64,000 bases of DNA from Paraclostridium tenue (GTDB lineage Bacteria; Bacillota; Clostridia; Peptostreptococcales; Peptostreptococcaceae), in the NCBI RefSeq assembly GCF_039521565.1, contig NZ_BAAACP010000010.1:1-64000 (forward strand). Reading direction: 5' to 3'. The position numbers were made by a program, and so were the translations under genes. Below, one piece after another: positions 27,062 through 34,494 of the stretch; the first letter of the stretch is position 1, and the number at the start of each line of letters is the position of its first letter. The notes below the pieces were generated by a model, which saw only the letters and a program-made list of their open reading frames with translations, did not search any database and was not told where the DNA came from.

Positions 27062-28357
27062 ATGAACTATAATGAAGCATTAAAATATATACATGAAAGT
27101 CATAAGTTTGGAATGAGATTGGGTCTAGACAATATAAAAAAATTATTAGAGCTATTAGGAAATCCTCAAGATAACCTTAAAATAATACATGTAGCTGGAA
27201 CTAATGGTAAAGGATCAACATGCTCATTCATATCAACGATATTAAAAGAAAGTGGATACAAGGTTGGATTATATACATCTCCATTTTTAGAAACTTTTAC
27301 AGAAAGAATAAGAGTTAATGGAGAAAATATCCCTGAAAATGAAGTAGCTAAGATAGTGAAAATAATAAAAGAAAAGATAGAAGTTATGGTCAGCGAAGGA
27401 TATTCGTATCCTACTGAGTTTGAAATAGTAACAGCAATGGCATTTTATTACTATAATCAAGAAAAAGTAGATTTTGTAGCTTTAGAGGTAGGGCTTGGAG
27501 GAAGATATGATGCTACTAATGTCATTGATAAACCATTAGTAAGTGTTATAGCATCGATAAGCTTAGACCATACAGGAATTTTAGGAGACACCCTAGGAAA
27601 AATAGCTTATGAAAAGGGTGGAATTATAAAAGAAAATTGTACAACTATATCATATACACAAAAGGAAGAGGCAAAATTAGTTATAAAAGATATATGTAGT
27701 GAAAAACAATCTAAATATATAGAATGTAATTTTGATGATATAAATATAAAAGAGTCAAATGTTAATTATCAAAAATATGATTGTGTTGTAAATGGAAGAA
27801 AGTATGAAAGTCTAGAGATAAAATTAATTGGAGAGCACCAAATAAAAAATTCTGTATTAGCTCTTAATGTTATAGATTATATTAAAGAAAATGAAAATAT
27901 TAATATATCAGAAGAAAGTATAAGAAAAGGGTTAATTGAAACTAAGTGGCCAGGACGAATAGAGAAAATTAAAGAAAACCCTATGTTTATAATAGATGGA
28001 GCTCATAATGAAGAAGGAGCTATGTCTTTAGCAAAATCTATAGATAAATATTTTGAAGGTAAAAATAAAATTTTAGTAATAGGTATGCTTGAAGATAAAG
28101 ATATAGATTCAGTATTAGAGATATTAATACCTAGATTTAATAAGGTTATAACAACTATACCAGATAATCCAAGAGCAATAGATGCTAATAAACTTAAAGA
28201 AAAAATAAATAAATTTAATATAGAAGTAATTTGTAAACCAAATATAAAAGATGCAGTTATTTACGCTTTAGATAATTCTAATGAAGACGATGTAATAATA
28301 AGTGCGGGATCTTTATATATGATAGGAACTATTAGAACAATAATTAATAGTATGTAA
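27062..28357 (+). CDS. folC: Bifunctional folylpolyglutamate synthase / dihydrofolate synthase
   Basis: Adds glutamate to dihydropteroate and to folates. A Mur-ligase-like ATP-binding domain has P-loop GTNGKGS near residue 46, the TSPFLETFTERIRVNG loop (about 72-87) that holds substrate, and the SLDHTGILGDT stretch near 170. A C-terminal domain contains DGAHNEEGA near 310. The 431-aa length fits. GGAGG lies 5 bases before ATG 27062. Stands alone and ends at a bidirectional terminator. Confidence 0.95.
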   Translation: MNYNEALKYIHESHKFGMRLGLDNIKKLLELLGNPQDNLKIIHVAGTNGKGSTCSFISTILKESGYKVGLYTSPFLETFTERIRVNGENIPENEVAKIVKIIKEKIEVMVSEGYSYPTEFEIVTAMAFYYYNQEKVDFVALEVGLGGRYDATNVIDKPLVSVIASISLDHTGILGDTLGKIAYEKGGIIKENCTTISYTQKEEAKLVIKDICSEKQSKYIECNFDDINIKESNVNYQKYDCVVNGRKYESLEIKLIGEHQIKNSVLALNVIDYIKENENINISEESIRKGLIETKWPGRIEKIKENPMFIIDGAHNEEGAMSLAKSIDKYFEGKNKILVIGMLEDKDIDSVLEILIPRFNKVITTIPDNPRAIDANKLKEKINKFNIEVICKPNIKDAVIYALDNSNEDDVIISAGSLYMIGTIRTIINSM

Positions 28358-28360
28358 CAA

Positions 28361-28405
28361 AAAAGAGTTTGAAAATGAATTAATACCTCAATTTCAAACT
28401 CTTTT
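28361..28405. terminator. Terminator shared by folC and the convergent TSCPD gene
   Basis: AAAAGAGTTTGAAA (28361-28374) pairs with TTTCAAACTCTTTT (28392-28405), a 14-bp stem with A-run and T-run on opposite sides. Confidence 0.85.
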
Positions 28406-28409
28406 ATTA

Positions 28410-28661
28410 TTATTTAGATAATTGCTCGCGTAAAGCCTTGGATAATTGATCAGGACAAGATGTAGATTTACCTCCGCAAGGTATTCCTGCTAATTTTTCA
28501 GCTATCTCATCTGCTGGTCTTCCTTCAATTAAATGTTTAAGTCCTATTAAATTACCAGGACATCCACCTACAAAATTAACACTTTTCACGATGTTATTCT
28601 CATCAATATCAAATTCTATTTCTTTACAACAAACCCCTGATGGTTTAAAATTTACTTTCAT
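28410..28661 (-). CDS. TSCPD domain protein (small, zinc-finger-like)
   Basis: An 83-aa protein with the TSCPD motif (STSCPDQLSKAL) near the C terminus plus a CC pair at residues 11-12 and another Cys in GGCPGN. This small family is related to the C-terminal region of ribonucleotide reductases and is usually annotated as 'TSCPD domain-containing protein'; its function is not established. GGAGGATATT precedes the ATG. It stands alone, convergent with folC. Confidence 0.85.
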   Translation of the reverse strand: MKVNFKPSGVCCKEIEFDIDENNIVKSVNFVGGCPGNLIGLKHLIEGRPADEIAEKLAGIPCGGKSTSCPDQLSKALREQLSK

Positions 28662-28798
28662 TATAATATCCTCCCAAGTTGTGTTAAATAAATAATATCA
28701 AAGAATTACAATGTATTTCAAGAACAAAATTAGTAATAAGACAAGTATTTAAAGCAATATACTATGGTAGTACAACTTATTAGTAAGGAGGTTTTATT

Positions 28799-29665
28799 TT
28801 GAAGCTATATACATCTAATTATTTATCACAAAGCATAAGTGTCATAGATTATAAAACTCTTAGTTTAGATAAAGAAATAAACTTAGGGCCAGATATATAT
28901 CCTCATCATTTTTGTATAGATAGAGAAAAGGATATAATATATATACCTAGTTCTTTTGATGGAGTATTATATGTTTTTGATATGAAAAGTGATAAGATTA
29001 TAGATTCTGTATCTATAGGTGGAAATCTTAGTCAAGTATCTCTTTGTGAAAACGAGCTATTTATAGCAAATGAGGATTCTAATAGTATATACGTTTTAAA
29101 TAAAAATACATTAGAACCTATAGGTGTTATTAGTGTAGATAATATGCCTCATGGGTTTGCGTTTGATGATAAATCAAATAAATTATATGTACCATGTATA
29201 GATTCTATACTATGTATAGATATAGTAAAAAAGTGTATAGAAAAAAAGATAAATATAGATTGTAAAGCATGGCATATAAGAATAGATAATAAAAAGGATT
29301 TAATATATACTTCCACTTTAGAAGGTAAAATAGTAGTTTTAGATAAGTATGAATTAAATATAGTGGATATTATAGATGACTTATTAATACCTGTTGAAAT
29401 TTGTATAGACTATGAAAATGAACTTATATATATAGCAGATTTAGGATATAAAGCTATAAGAATTTTAGATTATAATACATATAAGTACGTAAACTGTATA
29501 AAAATTGATGGAAATCCACAGGGATTAGAGTTATCTAAAGATAACAAATATCTATTTGTAACAGATACTACTAACAATAGCATAAAAGTATATAAAACCA
29601 ATGAGAATAAATTAATTGATGAAATTAAGGTAGGAAAAGAGCCTACTACTATTATATTTGTGTAG
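28799..29665 (+). CDS. YVTN-type beta-propeller protein
   Basis: A 288-aa protein built from about six or seven repeats of roughly 42 residues (strand-rich units such as 'Lys-Leu-Tyr-Val-Pro-Cys-Ile-Asp' and 'Tyr-Leu-Phe-Val-Thr-Asp-Thr-Thr-Asn'). This is the pattern of YVTN/YncE-like propellers. No signal peptide is visible. The TTG start at 28799 has AAGGAGG (28785-28791) 7 bases upstream. The 3' end overlaps the convergent DUF4364 gene by 14 bp. Ligand and role are unknown. Confidence 0.8.
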   Translation: MKLYTSNYLSQSISVIDYKTLSLDKEINLGPDIYPHHFCIDREKDIIYIPSSFDGVLYVFDMKSDKIIDSVSIGGNLSQVSLCENELFIANEDSNSIYVLNKNTLEPIGVISVDNMPHGFAFDDKSNKLYVPCIDSILCIDIVKKCIEKKINIDCKAWHIRIDNKKDLIYTSTLEGKIVVLDKYELNIVDIIDDLLIPVEICIDYENELIYIADLGYKAIRILDYNTYKYVNCIKIDGNPQGLELSKDNKYLFVTDTTNNSIKVYKTNENKLIDEIKVGKEPTTIIFV

Positions 29666-29676
29666 GCTCTTTTTTA
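29637..29676. terminator. Terminator at the overlapping 3' ends of two convergent genes
   Basis: AAGAGCCTAC (29637-29646) pairs with GTAGGCTCTT (29662-29671), then TTTT. The stem lies inside both coding ends. Confidence 0.8.
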
Positions 29677-30203
29677 CTTGTAATAAGCAAGTCTATTACT
29701 TCAGCATACATATAAGATGCGTTCTTTTTCCAATTATCACATATTAGTTTAGCTTGTTTTTCGGAAGACACGTTTAAATTTAAATCTATTAGGTTGGATT
29801 GATTTTCAATAACTCTTAGATTTACTATGTATTCATTATCACTTTGTCTAACAAAACTAGATTTAACTTGAGTATCAGCTAATAAGTTTTCTTTGTTTAA
29901 TTTAATGTATTCATCTATCTTTTCCGTAATTTGAGTAGGAATTCTAGATAAAAAATATTCTAGAGCTTCGATACCCTTTTGCGTTAAAGTATAATACTCC
30001 TTATTTGAATCTTCATATATTTTTAAGAAGTTAGAATCCATAAGTTGTGATAGAAATTGTTGTAATGAGAAATAATTCATTACCTCTGTCTCAAGAATAA
30101 CTTGAGTAATTTGAGAATTAGTTAAATCCATATTTATTTTTTGTAAAACATATAAAATTAATAACTTATGGTAAGCTAATTCTTCAGATGAGTTTTCAAA
30201 CAT
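29652..30203 (-). CDS. DUF4364 family protein with winged-helix domain
   Basis: A 183-aa protein whose first 95 residues look like a winged helix-turn-helix of the PadR/MarR kind (helices, then KIYEDSNKEYYTLTQKGIEALEYF as the wing and last helix). A small alpha/beta domain follows. This matches the clostridial DUF4364 family, probable transcription regulators of unknown target. GGAGGATG precedes the ATG. Confidence 0.8.
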   Translation of the reverse strand: MFENSSEELAYHKLLILYVLQKINMDLTNSQITQVILETEVMNYFSLQQFLSQLMDSNFLKIYEDSNKEYYTLTQKGIEALEYFLSRIPTQITEKIDEYIKLNKENLLADTQVKSSFVRQSDNEYIVNLRVIENQSNLIDLNLNVSSEKQAKLICDNWKKNASYMYAEVIDLLITSKKEPTQI

Positions 30204-30321
30204 AATATCATCCTCCGTGTAATGTTTCTATATAATTATATTAAACTAAAACATATAAAAATAAAAGTAAAAATTGAGAATTACATAAGCGTATATAATT
30301 GGCTTTTATGTGCAATCATTC

Positions 30322-30351
30322 AAAAAGGCTACCTATAAAGGTAGCCTTTTT
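30322..30351. terminator. Terminator downstream of the spore protein gene
   Basis: AAAAAGGCTACC (30322-30333) pairs with GGTAGCCTTTTT (30340-30351), loop TATAAA. The A-run gives a U-run on the minus strand, so it serves the minus-strand spore protein gene. Confidence 0.88.
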
Positions 30352-30372
30352 CCTTGATGTCAAATTTACTAC

Positions 30373-30576
30373 TTACTTTCCAGACATTTGTCTTTCTGCC
30401 ATTTCTACTAGCTTTTTAGTCATGTATCCACCTACATAACCATTTTGTCTAGCAGTTAAGTTACCTTTGTCTATTGAATCATAGTTTGATAAACCTAACT
30501 CATTAGCTATTTCTAACTTCATTTGATTTAATGCTGCTCTAGCTTCTGGAACGGCTTTTCTAGATGATGATGACAT
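30373..30576 (-). CDS. Alpha/beta-type small acid-soluble spore protein
   Basis: A 67-aa DNA-coating protein of the spore core that protects against UV and heat. The alpha/beta SASP signature is clear: KLEIANELG (the cleavage region for germination protease GPR), then GNLTARQNGYVGGYMTKKLVEMAE. AAGGAGG precedes the ATG. Expression is expected from sigma-G in the forespore; a TGAATA element is seen upstream but I could not find a convincing -10. An inverted repeat lies in its leader. Confidence 0.95.
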   Translation of the reverse strand: MSSSSRKAVPEARAALNQMKLEIANELGLSNYDSIDKGNLTARQNGYVGGYMTKKLVEMAERQMSGK

Positions 30577-30609
30577 AGTAAATTTCCTCCTTAAATGTTA
30601 GATGTCTTA

Positions 30610-30632
30610 CGATAACAAGTGTGTTGTTATCG
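30610..30632 (-). repeat. Hairpin in the leader of the spore protein gene
   Basis: CGATAACAA (30610-30618) and TTGTTATCG (30624-30632) form a 9-bp stem with a 5-base loop, ending about 20 bases before the ribosome binding site on the minus strand. It may stabilise the mRNA 5' end or be an operator. Confidence 0.55.
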
Positions 30633-30682
30633 TTGATATTAATTTAACCAGTAATAAAAATTATATTCATATTTTTAAAATT

Positions 30683-30847
30683 TTATTTAAATTTTGTATC
30701 GATTTTTATCTTTCTATCTTTTCTTATACCCTCTTGTATACCATGTGCTTCTCTTCTAAAATGTGTACTATTTAACTTTACACTTCTTTGTTCATTATTT
30801 TCAGATTTACCTTTTAATACGCCAAATTCACTTCTTAGATTATTCAA
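30683..30847 (-). CDS. Possible small basic protein (54 aa), unrecognised
   Basis: A TTG-initiated frame of 54 codons with a good ribosome binding site, AAAGGTGGTG, ending 7 bases before the TTG. The product is basic and polar: residues 15-20 are Ser-Glu-Asn-Asn-Glu-Gln, then Arg/Lys-rich helices including Phe-Arg-Arg-Glu-Ala-His-Gly-Ile-Gln. It lies upstream of and on the same strand as the spore protein gene. I do not recognise it. It is real only if conserved in relatives; the ribosome binding site and even composition favour it over chance. Confidence 0.45.
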   Translation of the reverse strand: MNNLRSEFGVLKGKSENNEQRSVKLNSTHFRREAHGIQEGIRKDRKIKIDTKFK

Positions 30848-31094
30848 TATAAACACCACCTTTATAATGTATTACAATTAATTTTCCCAATTAATAAAAT
30901 TAATTTAGTAGTAATTTTTTGAAAAATTAAATTTGTAATAAAGTAGTTAGAAATAAAAAATTTTATTTTAAGCATGGATAATGTGGATTTTTTAGACACT
31001 TAAATAAATGTAAAAATTTGGGTTTTAAATATTTTTTAATATCATCTATATAGTATAATATACTTTATAAATAAGTGTTTTTAGGGAGGTTATG

Positions 31095-32858
31095 ATGTTT
31101 TCTGTACCAGAAACCAAAATTGTAAAAGACGTAATGAGTAAGAAATTCGTATTGGTAGATGAGAATATTACTTTAGGGCAAGCTATAGATTTGATTGTAA
31201 AAGAAAACGAAAGAGAGATTATGGTTGATGATGGAAATGGGGGCATCAAAGGAATAATATCTTTAACAGATATATGTAATTCGTCTGCAAAATACAAAGA
31301 TTATAAAAATGAATTAGTTAAAAATATTATGAGTAAAGATCTAATATTTGTAGATATGAATGAAAAATTAGATGAGTGTAGAAACATAATGATGAAAAAT
31401 AATATAGGTGTATTACCTGTTTTAGAAAATAAAAAATTAATAGGAGTAATTAATCAAAGACATATAAGAGATTTTTTATATATGGAACTAGAAGATTATG
31501 GAATAACAGTTAGGCATATTATAGGTGAGATAAAAGAAGGTATATGTGCTATTAATACAGATGGAAAAATAGTTCTTTGGAATAAGTTTATGGAAAATAG
31601 ATATAAAATAAAATCCGAGTGTGTAGTTGGTAAGAGTATAGAAAAATATCTTAGAGGAACTGTATCATCTAAAGTTTTAAAAACTAAAACTAGAGAAAGT
31701 GGTATATATAAAATTGAAGATAGTGATGTTTACGGATTGGTAGATGCAAATCCTATATTTATAAACTCTGAATTTGTAGGAGTTGTATGTACAGAAGTTG
31801 ATATAACTGAAGCAAAGAAACTTTCTCAAAAATTAGATAAAGCAAATGATAGATTAAAATATTTAGAAGATGAAGTAAAAAATTTATCAAAAGGAAGTTT
31901 TGATAATATTTTAGGAAGAAGTTATAAGTTAGAAAGAGCAAAAGAAGTTGCAAAGAGGGTATCAAAGACAACTAGTAGTATATTTATATATGGAGAAAGT
32001 GGAACAGGAAAAGAAGTTTTTGCAAGAGCAATACATGATTATAGTGAAAGAAAAGGCCAATTTATACCAGTAAACTGTAGTGCTATACCATCAGAATTAT
32101 TTGAAAGTGAATTTTTTGGTTATGAAGCTGGCGCTTTTACTGGAGCTAATAAAAAAGGTAAGATGGGGATATTTGAACTTGCTAAAGATGGTACTGTATT
32201 TTTAGATGAGATAGCAGATTTGCCATTAAGTATGCAAGCTAAACTACTTAGAGTATTACAAGAAAAAGAAGTTAGAAGAATTGGTGGAGAAAAAAATATA
32301 AAAATAGATGCTAGAATTATATCTGCAACGAATAAAAACTTACAAGAATTAGTTGAAGATGGTAAATTTAGAGAAGATTTATACTATAGATTAAATGTAG
32401 TAGAAATAGATTTACCTCCACTAAGAGAAAGAAAAGAAGATATCTTATTATTAGTAGATGAATTTATAGAAGAAATTTGCAAATCTAATAATAGAAAAAA
32501 ATTAAAAATAAGTAAAGAATCTATGGACATCCTTCAAAGATATAGTTGGAAAGGTAATATAAGAGAGTTAAAAAATACTATAGAGAATATAGTTGTATTA
32601 TCTAGAGGGGATATAATTGAGAAAGATGATATACCTATGTACATTGTAGAATCAAGCAATGAAAATAATATAAATGAAGAATATCCTCTGGATTTAAATC
32701 AAGCGATAAGTAAACTAGAGACGAAAACTATAAAAAAAGCATTGGAAATGGCAAATGGAAACAAAGCTAAAGCTGCTAAAATATTAAATATACCAAGAAC
32801 AACTTTATATTATAAAATAGAACAATACAACATAAATATGTCTAAAAATAGACAGTAG
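31095..32858 (+). CDS. prdR: PrdR, sigma-54-dependent activator of the proline reductase genes
   Basis: Proline-responsive enhancer-binding protein. Domain order: two CBS motifs (about residues 5-125), a PAS domain (about 140-235), a coiled linker, a sigma-54 AAA+ domain (about 270-500), and a C-terminal Fis-type HTH ending the 587-aa protein. In the AAA+ domain, Walker A is GESGTGKE, the sigma-54-contacting loop is GAFTGA, and Walker B is GTVFLDEIADL. GGGAGG is 5 bases from ATG 31095 and 2 from ATG 31092; I prefer 31095. It sits directly before the prd operon, whose promoter is of the sigma-54 type. Direct activation is known for PrdR in Clostridioides difficile. Confidence 0.93.
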   Translation: MFSVPETKIVKDVMSKKFVLVDENITLGQAIDLIVKENEREIMVDDGNGGIKGIISLTDICNSSAKYKDYKNELVKNIMSKDLIFVDMNEKLDECRNIMMKNNIGVLPVLENKKLIGVINQRHIRDFLYMELEDYGITVRHIIGEIKEGICAINTDGKIVLWNKFMENRYKIKSECVVGKSIEKYLRGTVSSKVLKTKTRESGIYKIEDSDVYGLVDANPIFINSEFVGVVCTEVDITEAKKLSQKLDKANDRLKYLEDEVKNLSKGSFDNILGRSYKLERAKEVAKRVSKTTSSIFIYGESGTGKEVFARAIHDYSERKGQFIPVNCSAIPSELFESEFFGYEAGAFTGANKKGKMGIFELAKDGTVFLDEIADLPLSMQAKLLRVLQEKEVRRIGGEKNIKIDARIISATNKNLQELVEDGKFREDLYYRLNVVEIDLPPLRERKEDILLLVDEFIEEICKSNNRKKLKISKESMDILQRYSWKGNIRELKNTIENIVVLSRGDIIEKDDIPMYIVESSNENNINEEYPLDLNQAISKLETKTIKKALEMANGNKAKAAKILNIPRTTLYYKIEQYNINMSKNRQ

Positions 32859-32956
32859 ACGAAAAATTGACATTATTTAAAGTTAACTTAAGGGACAGTT
32901 ATATAGAGGTCTGTGATAAAAATAACTAAATATTATTGCAAATAATTTTATAAAAG

Positions 32957-32972
32957 TGTCAGAAATTAGACA
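32957..32972 (+). promoter_or_regulatory. Candidate upstream activator site for PrdR
   Basis: TGTC (32957-32960) and GACA (32969-32972) form an inverted repeat about 160 bp before the -24 element. A second, ACAG (32895-32898) with CTGT (32911-32914), lies further up. Enhancer-binding proteins bind at such distances. This 330-bp gap between prdR and prdC otherwise holds only the promoter. Confidence 0.4.
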
Positions 32973-33129
32973 GTATGAATGGGAAAACGTAATTTATTGG
33001 AATTTTTTGATGATAAATAAGATGAAATAGATGTTTTATATGAACATAGAAGTGAAAAATATGTCGAAAAATGTTATTTTATAAACAAATAAATTATTCA
33101 TTATCAAAAAAATAAATAATTTTAAAAAG

Positions 33130-33146
33130 TTGGCATGGTAATTGCT
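33130..33146 (+). promoter_or_regulatory. Sigma-54 (-24/-12) promoter of the prd operon
   Basis: TTGGCATGGTAATTGCT has the invariant GG and GC at the right spacing (consensus TGGCAC-N5-TTGC). It lies 44 bp before the prdC start codon and is nearly identical to the element before the cysteine desulfidase gene at 44335. Confidence 0.9.
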
Positions 33147-33189
33147 AATATAAAAAGGTGTTAAATAAAATAGTCAGGGGGTGGAATCC

Positions 33190-34476
33190 ATGATGCTTAA
33201 GATAGAATTAAGACAACATGTAGGGGCTCCGTGTAAACCGATAGTTGAGGTAGGAAGTGAAGTTAAAAAAGGACAACTTGTTGCTGAACCTCAAGGATTA
33301 GGTGCTAACATACACTCTAGTGTTTATGGTAAAGTAGTTGATATAACAGACTCTGCTATATTAATAGAAGCTGATGAAAATCAACCAGAAGAATTTGTAA
33401 AGATTAAAGAAACTGAAAATAATCTTGAAGCCATAAAAGAAGCAGGTATAGTTGGTGCAGGAGGAGCTGGTTTTCCTACACATATAAAACTTAATGTAGA
33501 TCTTACAGGAGGTTGCATAATAGCAAATGCAGCTGAATGTGAACCAGTACTTGGACACAATGTAGAACTTATGGAAAATAATCCTGAAATAATAGTAAAA
33601 GGATTAAAGTATATGCTTGATATAACTAAAGCAGATAAAGCATATATAGCTGTAAAGCCTAAGTATAAAAAAGCAATATTAGCTTTAGGAAAAGCTTGTA
33701 AGGATGAACCAAATATAGAATTAAAATATTTACCAGATATGTACCCAGCTGGTGATGAAAGAGTTATAATAAGAGAATTATTAGGAATAACTCTTGTACC
33801 AGGACAACTTCCAATAGAAGCTAAAACTGTAGTTTCTAACGTTGAAACAATAAAGCGTATAGTAGAAGCAATAGAAGAAAGAAAACCTTTTATAACTAAG
33901 GATATAACTGTTGGAGGAAGAGTTGTAGGAGCAGAAAATCATGGCAAGGTATTTATGGATGTTCCAATAGGAATGCCTGTAATAACATATATAGAAAAAT
34001 GTGGTGGATTTATAAAACCTTATGGAGAAATAGTTTTAGGAGGACCTTTCACAGGAAGACATGGTGAAGAGGAAAGTCCTATCACTAAGACCCTAGGAGG
34101 AATTTTAGTATCAATGCCACTTCCACAAGAAAGCAGAAAGTTAGGAATAATAGCATGCGAATGTGGAGCACAAGAAGACAGACTAAAACAAATAGCATCA
34201 TTAATGGGTGCTGAAGTTGTAGCTGAAGAAAAATGTAAGAGAATGACAGAGGTAAATGGTAGATTTAGATGTGATTTACCAGGTATATGCCCAGGTCAAG
34301 CAGAAAAAGTTCTTAAGTTAAAGAGTCAAGGAGCTGAAGCTGTACTAATAGGTAACTGCGAAGACTGAACAAACACAGTTATGCAAGTGGCGCCTAGGTT
34401 AGGTTTGCCTGTATACCATAGTACAGACCATGTATTAAGAGCTTCGGGACATAGATTATATAGAAGAAAAAAATAA
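33190..34476 (+). CDS. prdC: PrdC, selenocysteine-containing RnfC-like electron transfer protein of proline reductase
   Basis: Probably passes electrons to the proline reductase. It resembles RnfC: an N-terminal biotinyl-like barrel (HVGAPCKPIVEVGSEVKKGQ), then GAGGAGFPTHIKL of the flavin/NADH region. The TGA at 34366-34368 is read as selenocysteine (residue 393): the same frame continues 36 conserved-looking codons to TAA at 34474-34476, prdA's ribosome binding site follows at once, and a SECIS-like hairpin sits 20 bases downstream. PrdC is a known selenoprotein in Acetoanaerobium sticklandii. Start: GGGGGTGG ends 5 bases before ATG 33190; the GTG at 33181 overlaps that site. First gene of the operon. 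Confidence 0.9.
34389..34409 (+). promoter_or_regulatory. SECIS-like hairpin in prdC mRNA
   Basis: GGC and CCTA pair with TAGG and GCC across a small internal loop, leaving apical loop GGT, 20 bases after the UGA. The distance fits bacterial SECIS elements read by SelB; the stem is modest, so this is tentative. Confidence 0.5.
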
Positions 34477-34494
34477 TGCTAGGAGGTATTAGAA

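Noticed and set aside
32976..33018. Thirteen-codon frame in the prdR-prdC gap
   Set aside because: Too short, no ribosome binding site, and it lies within the regulatory region.
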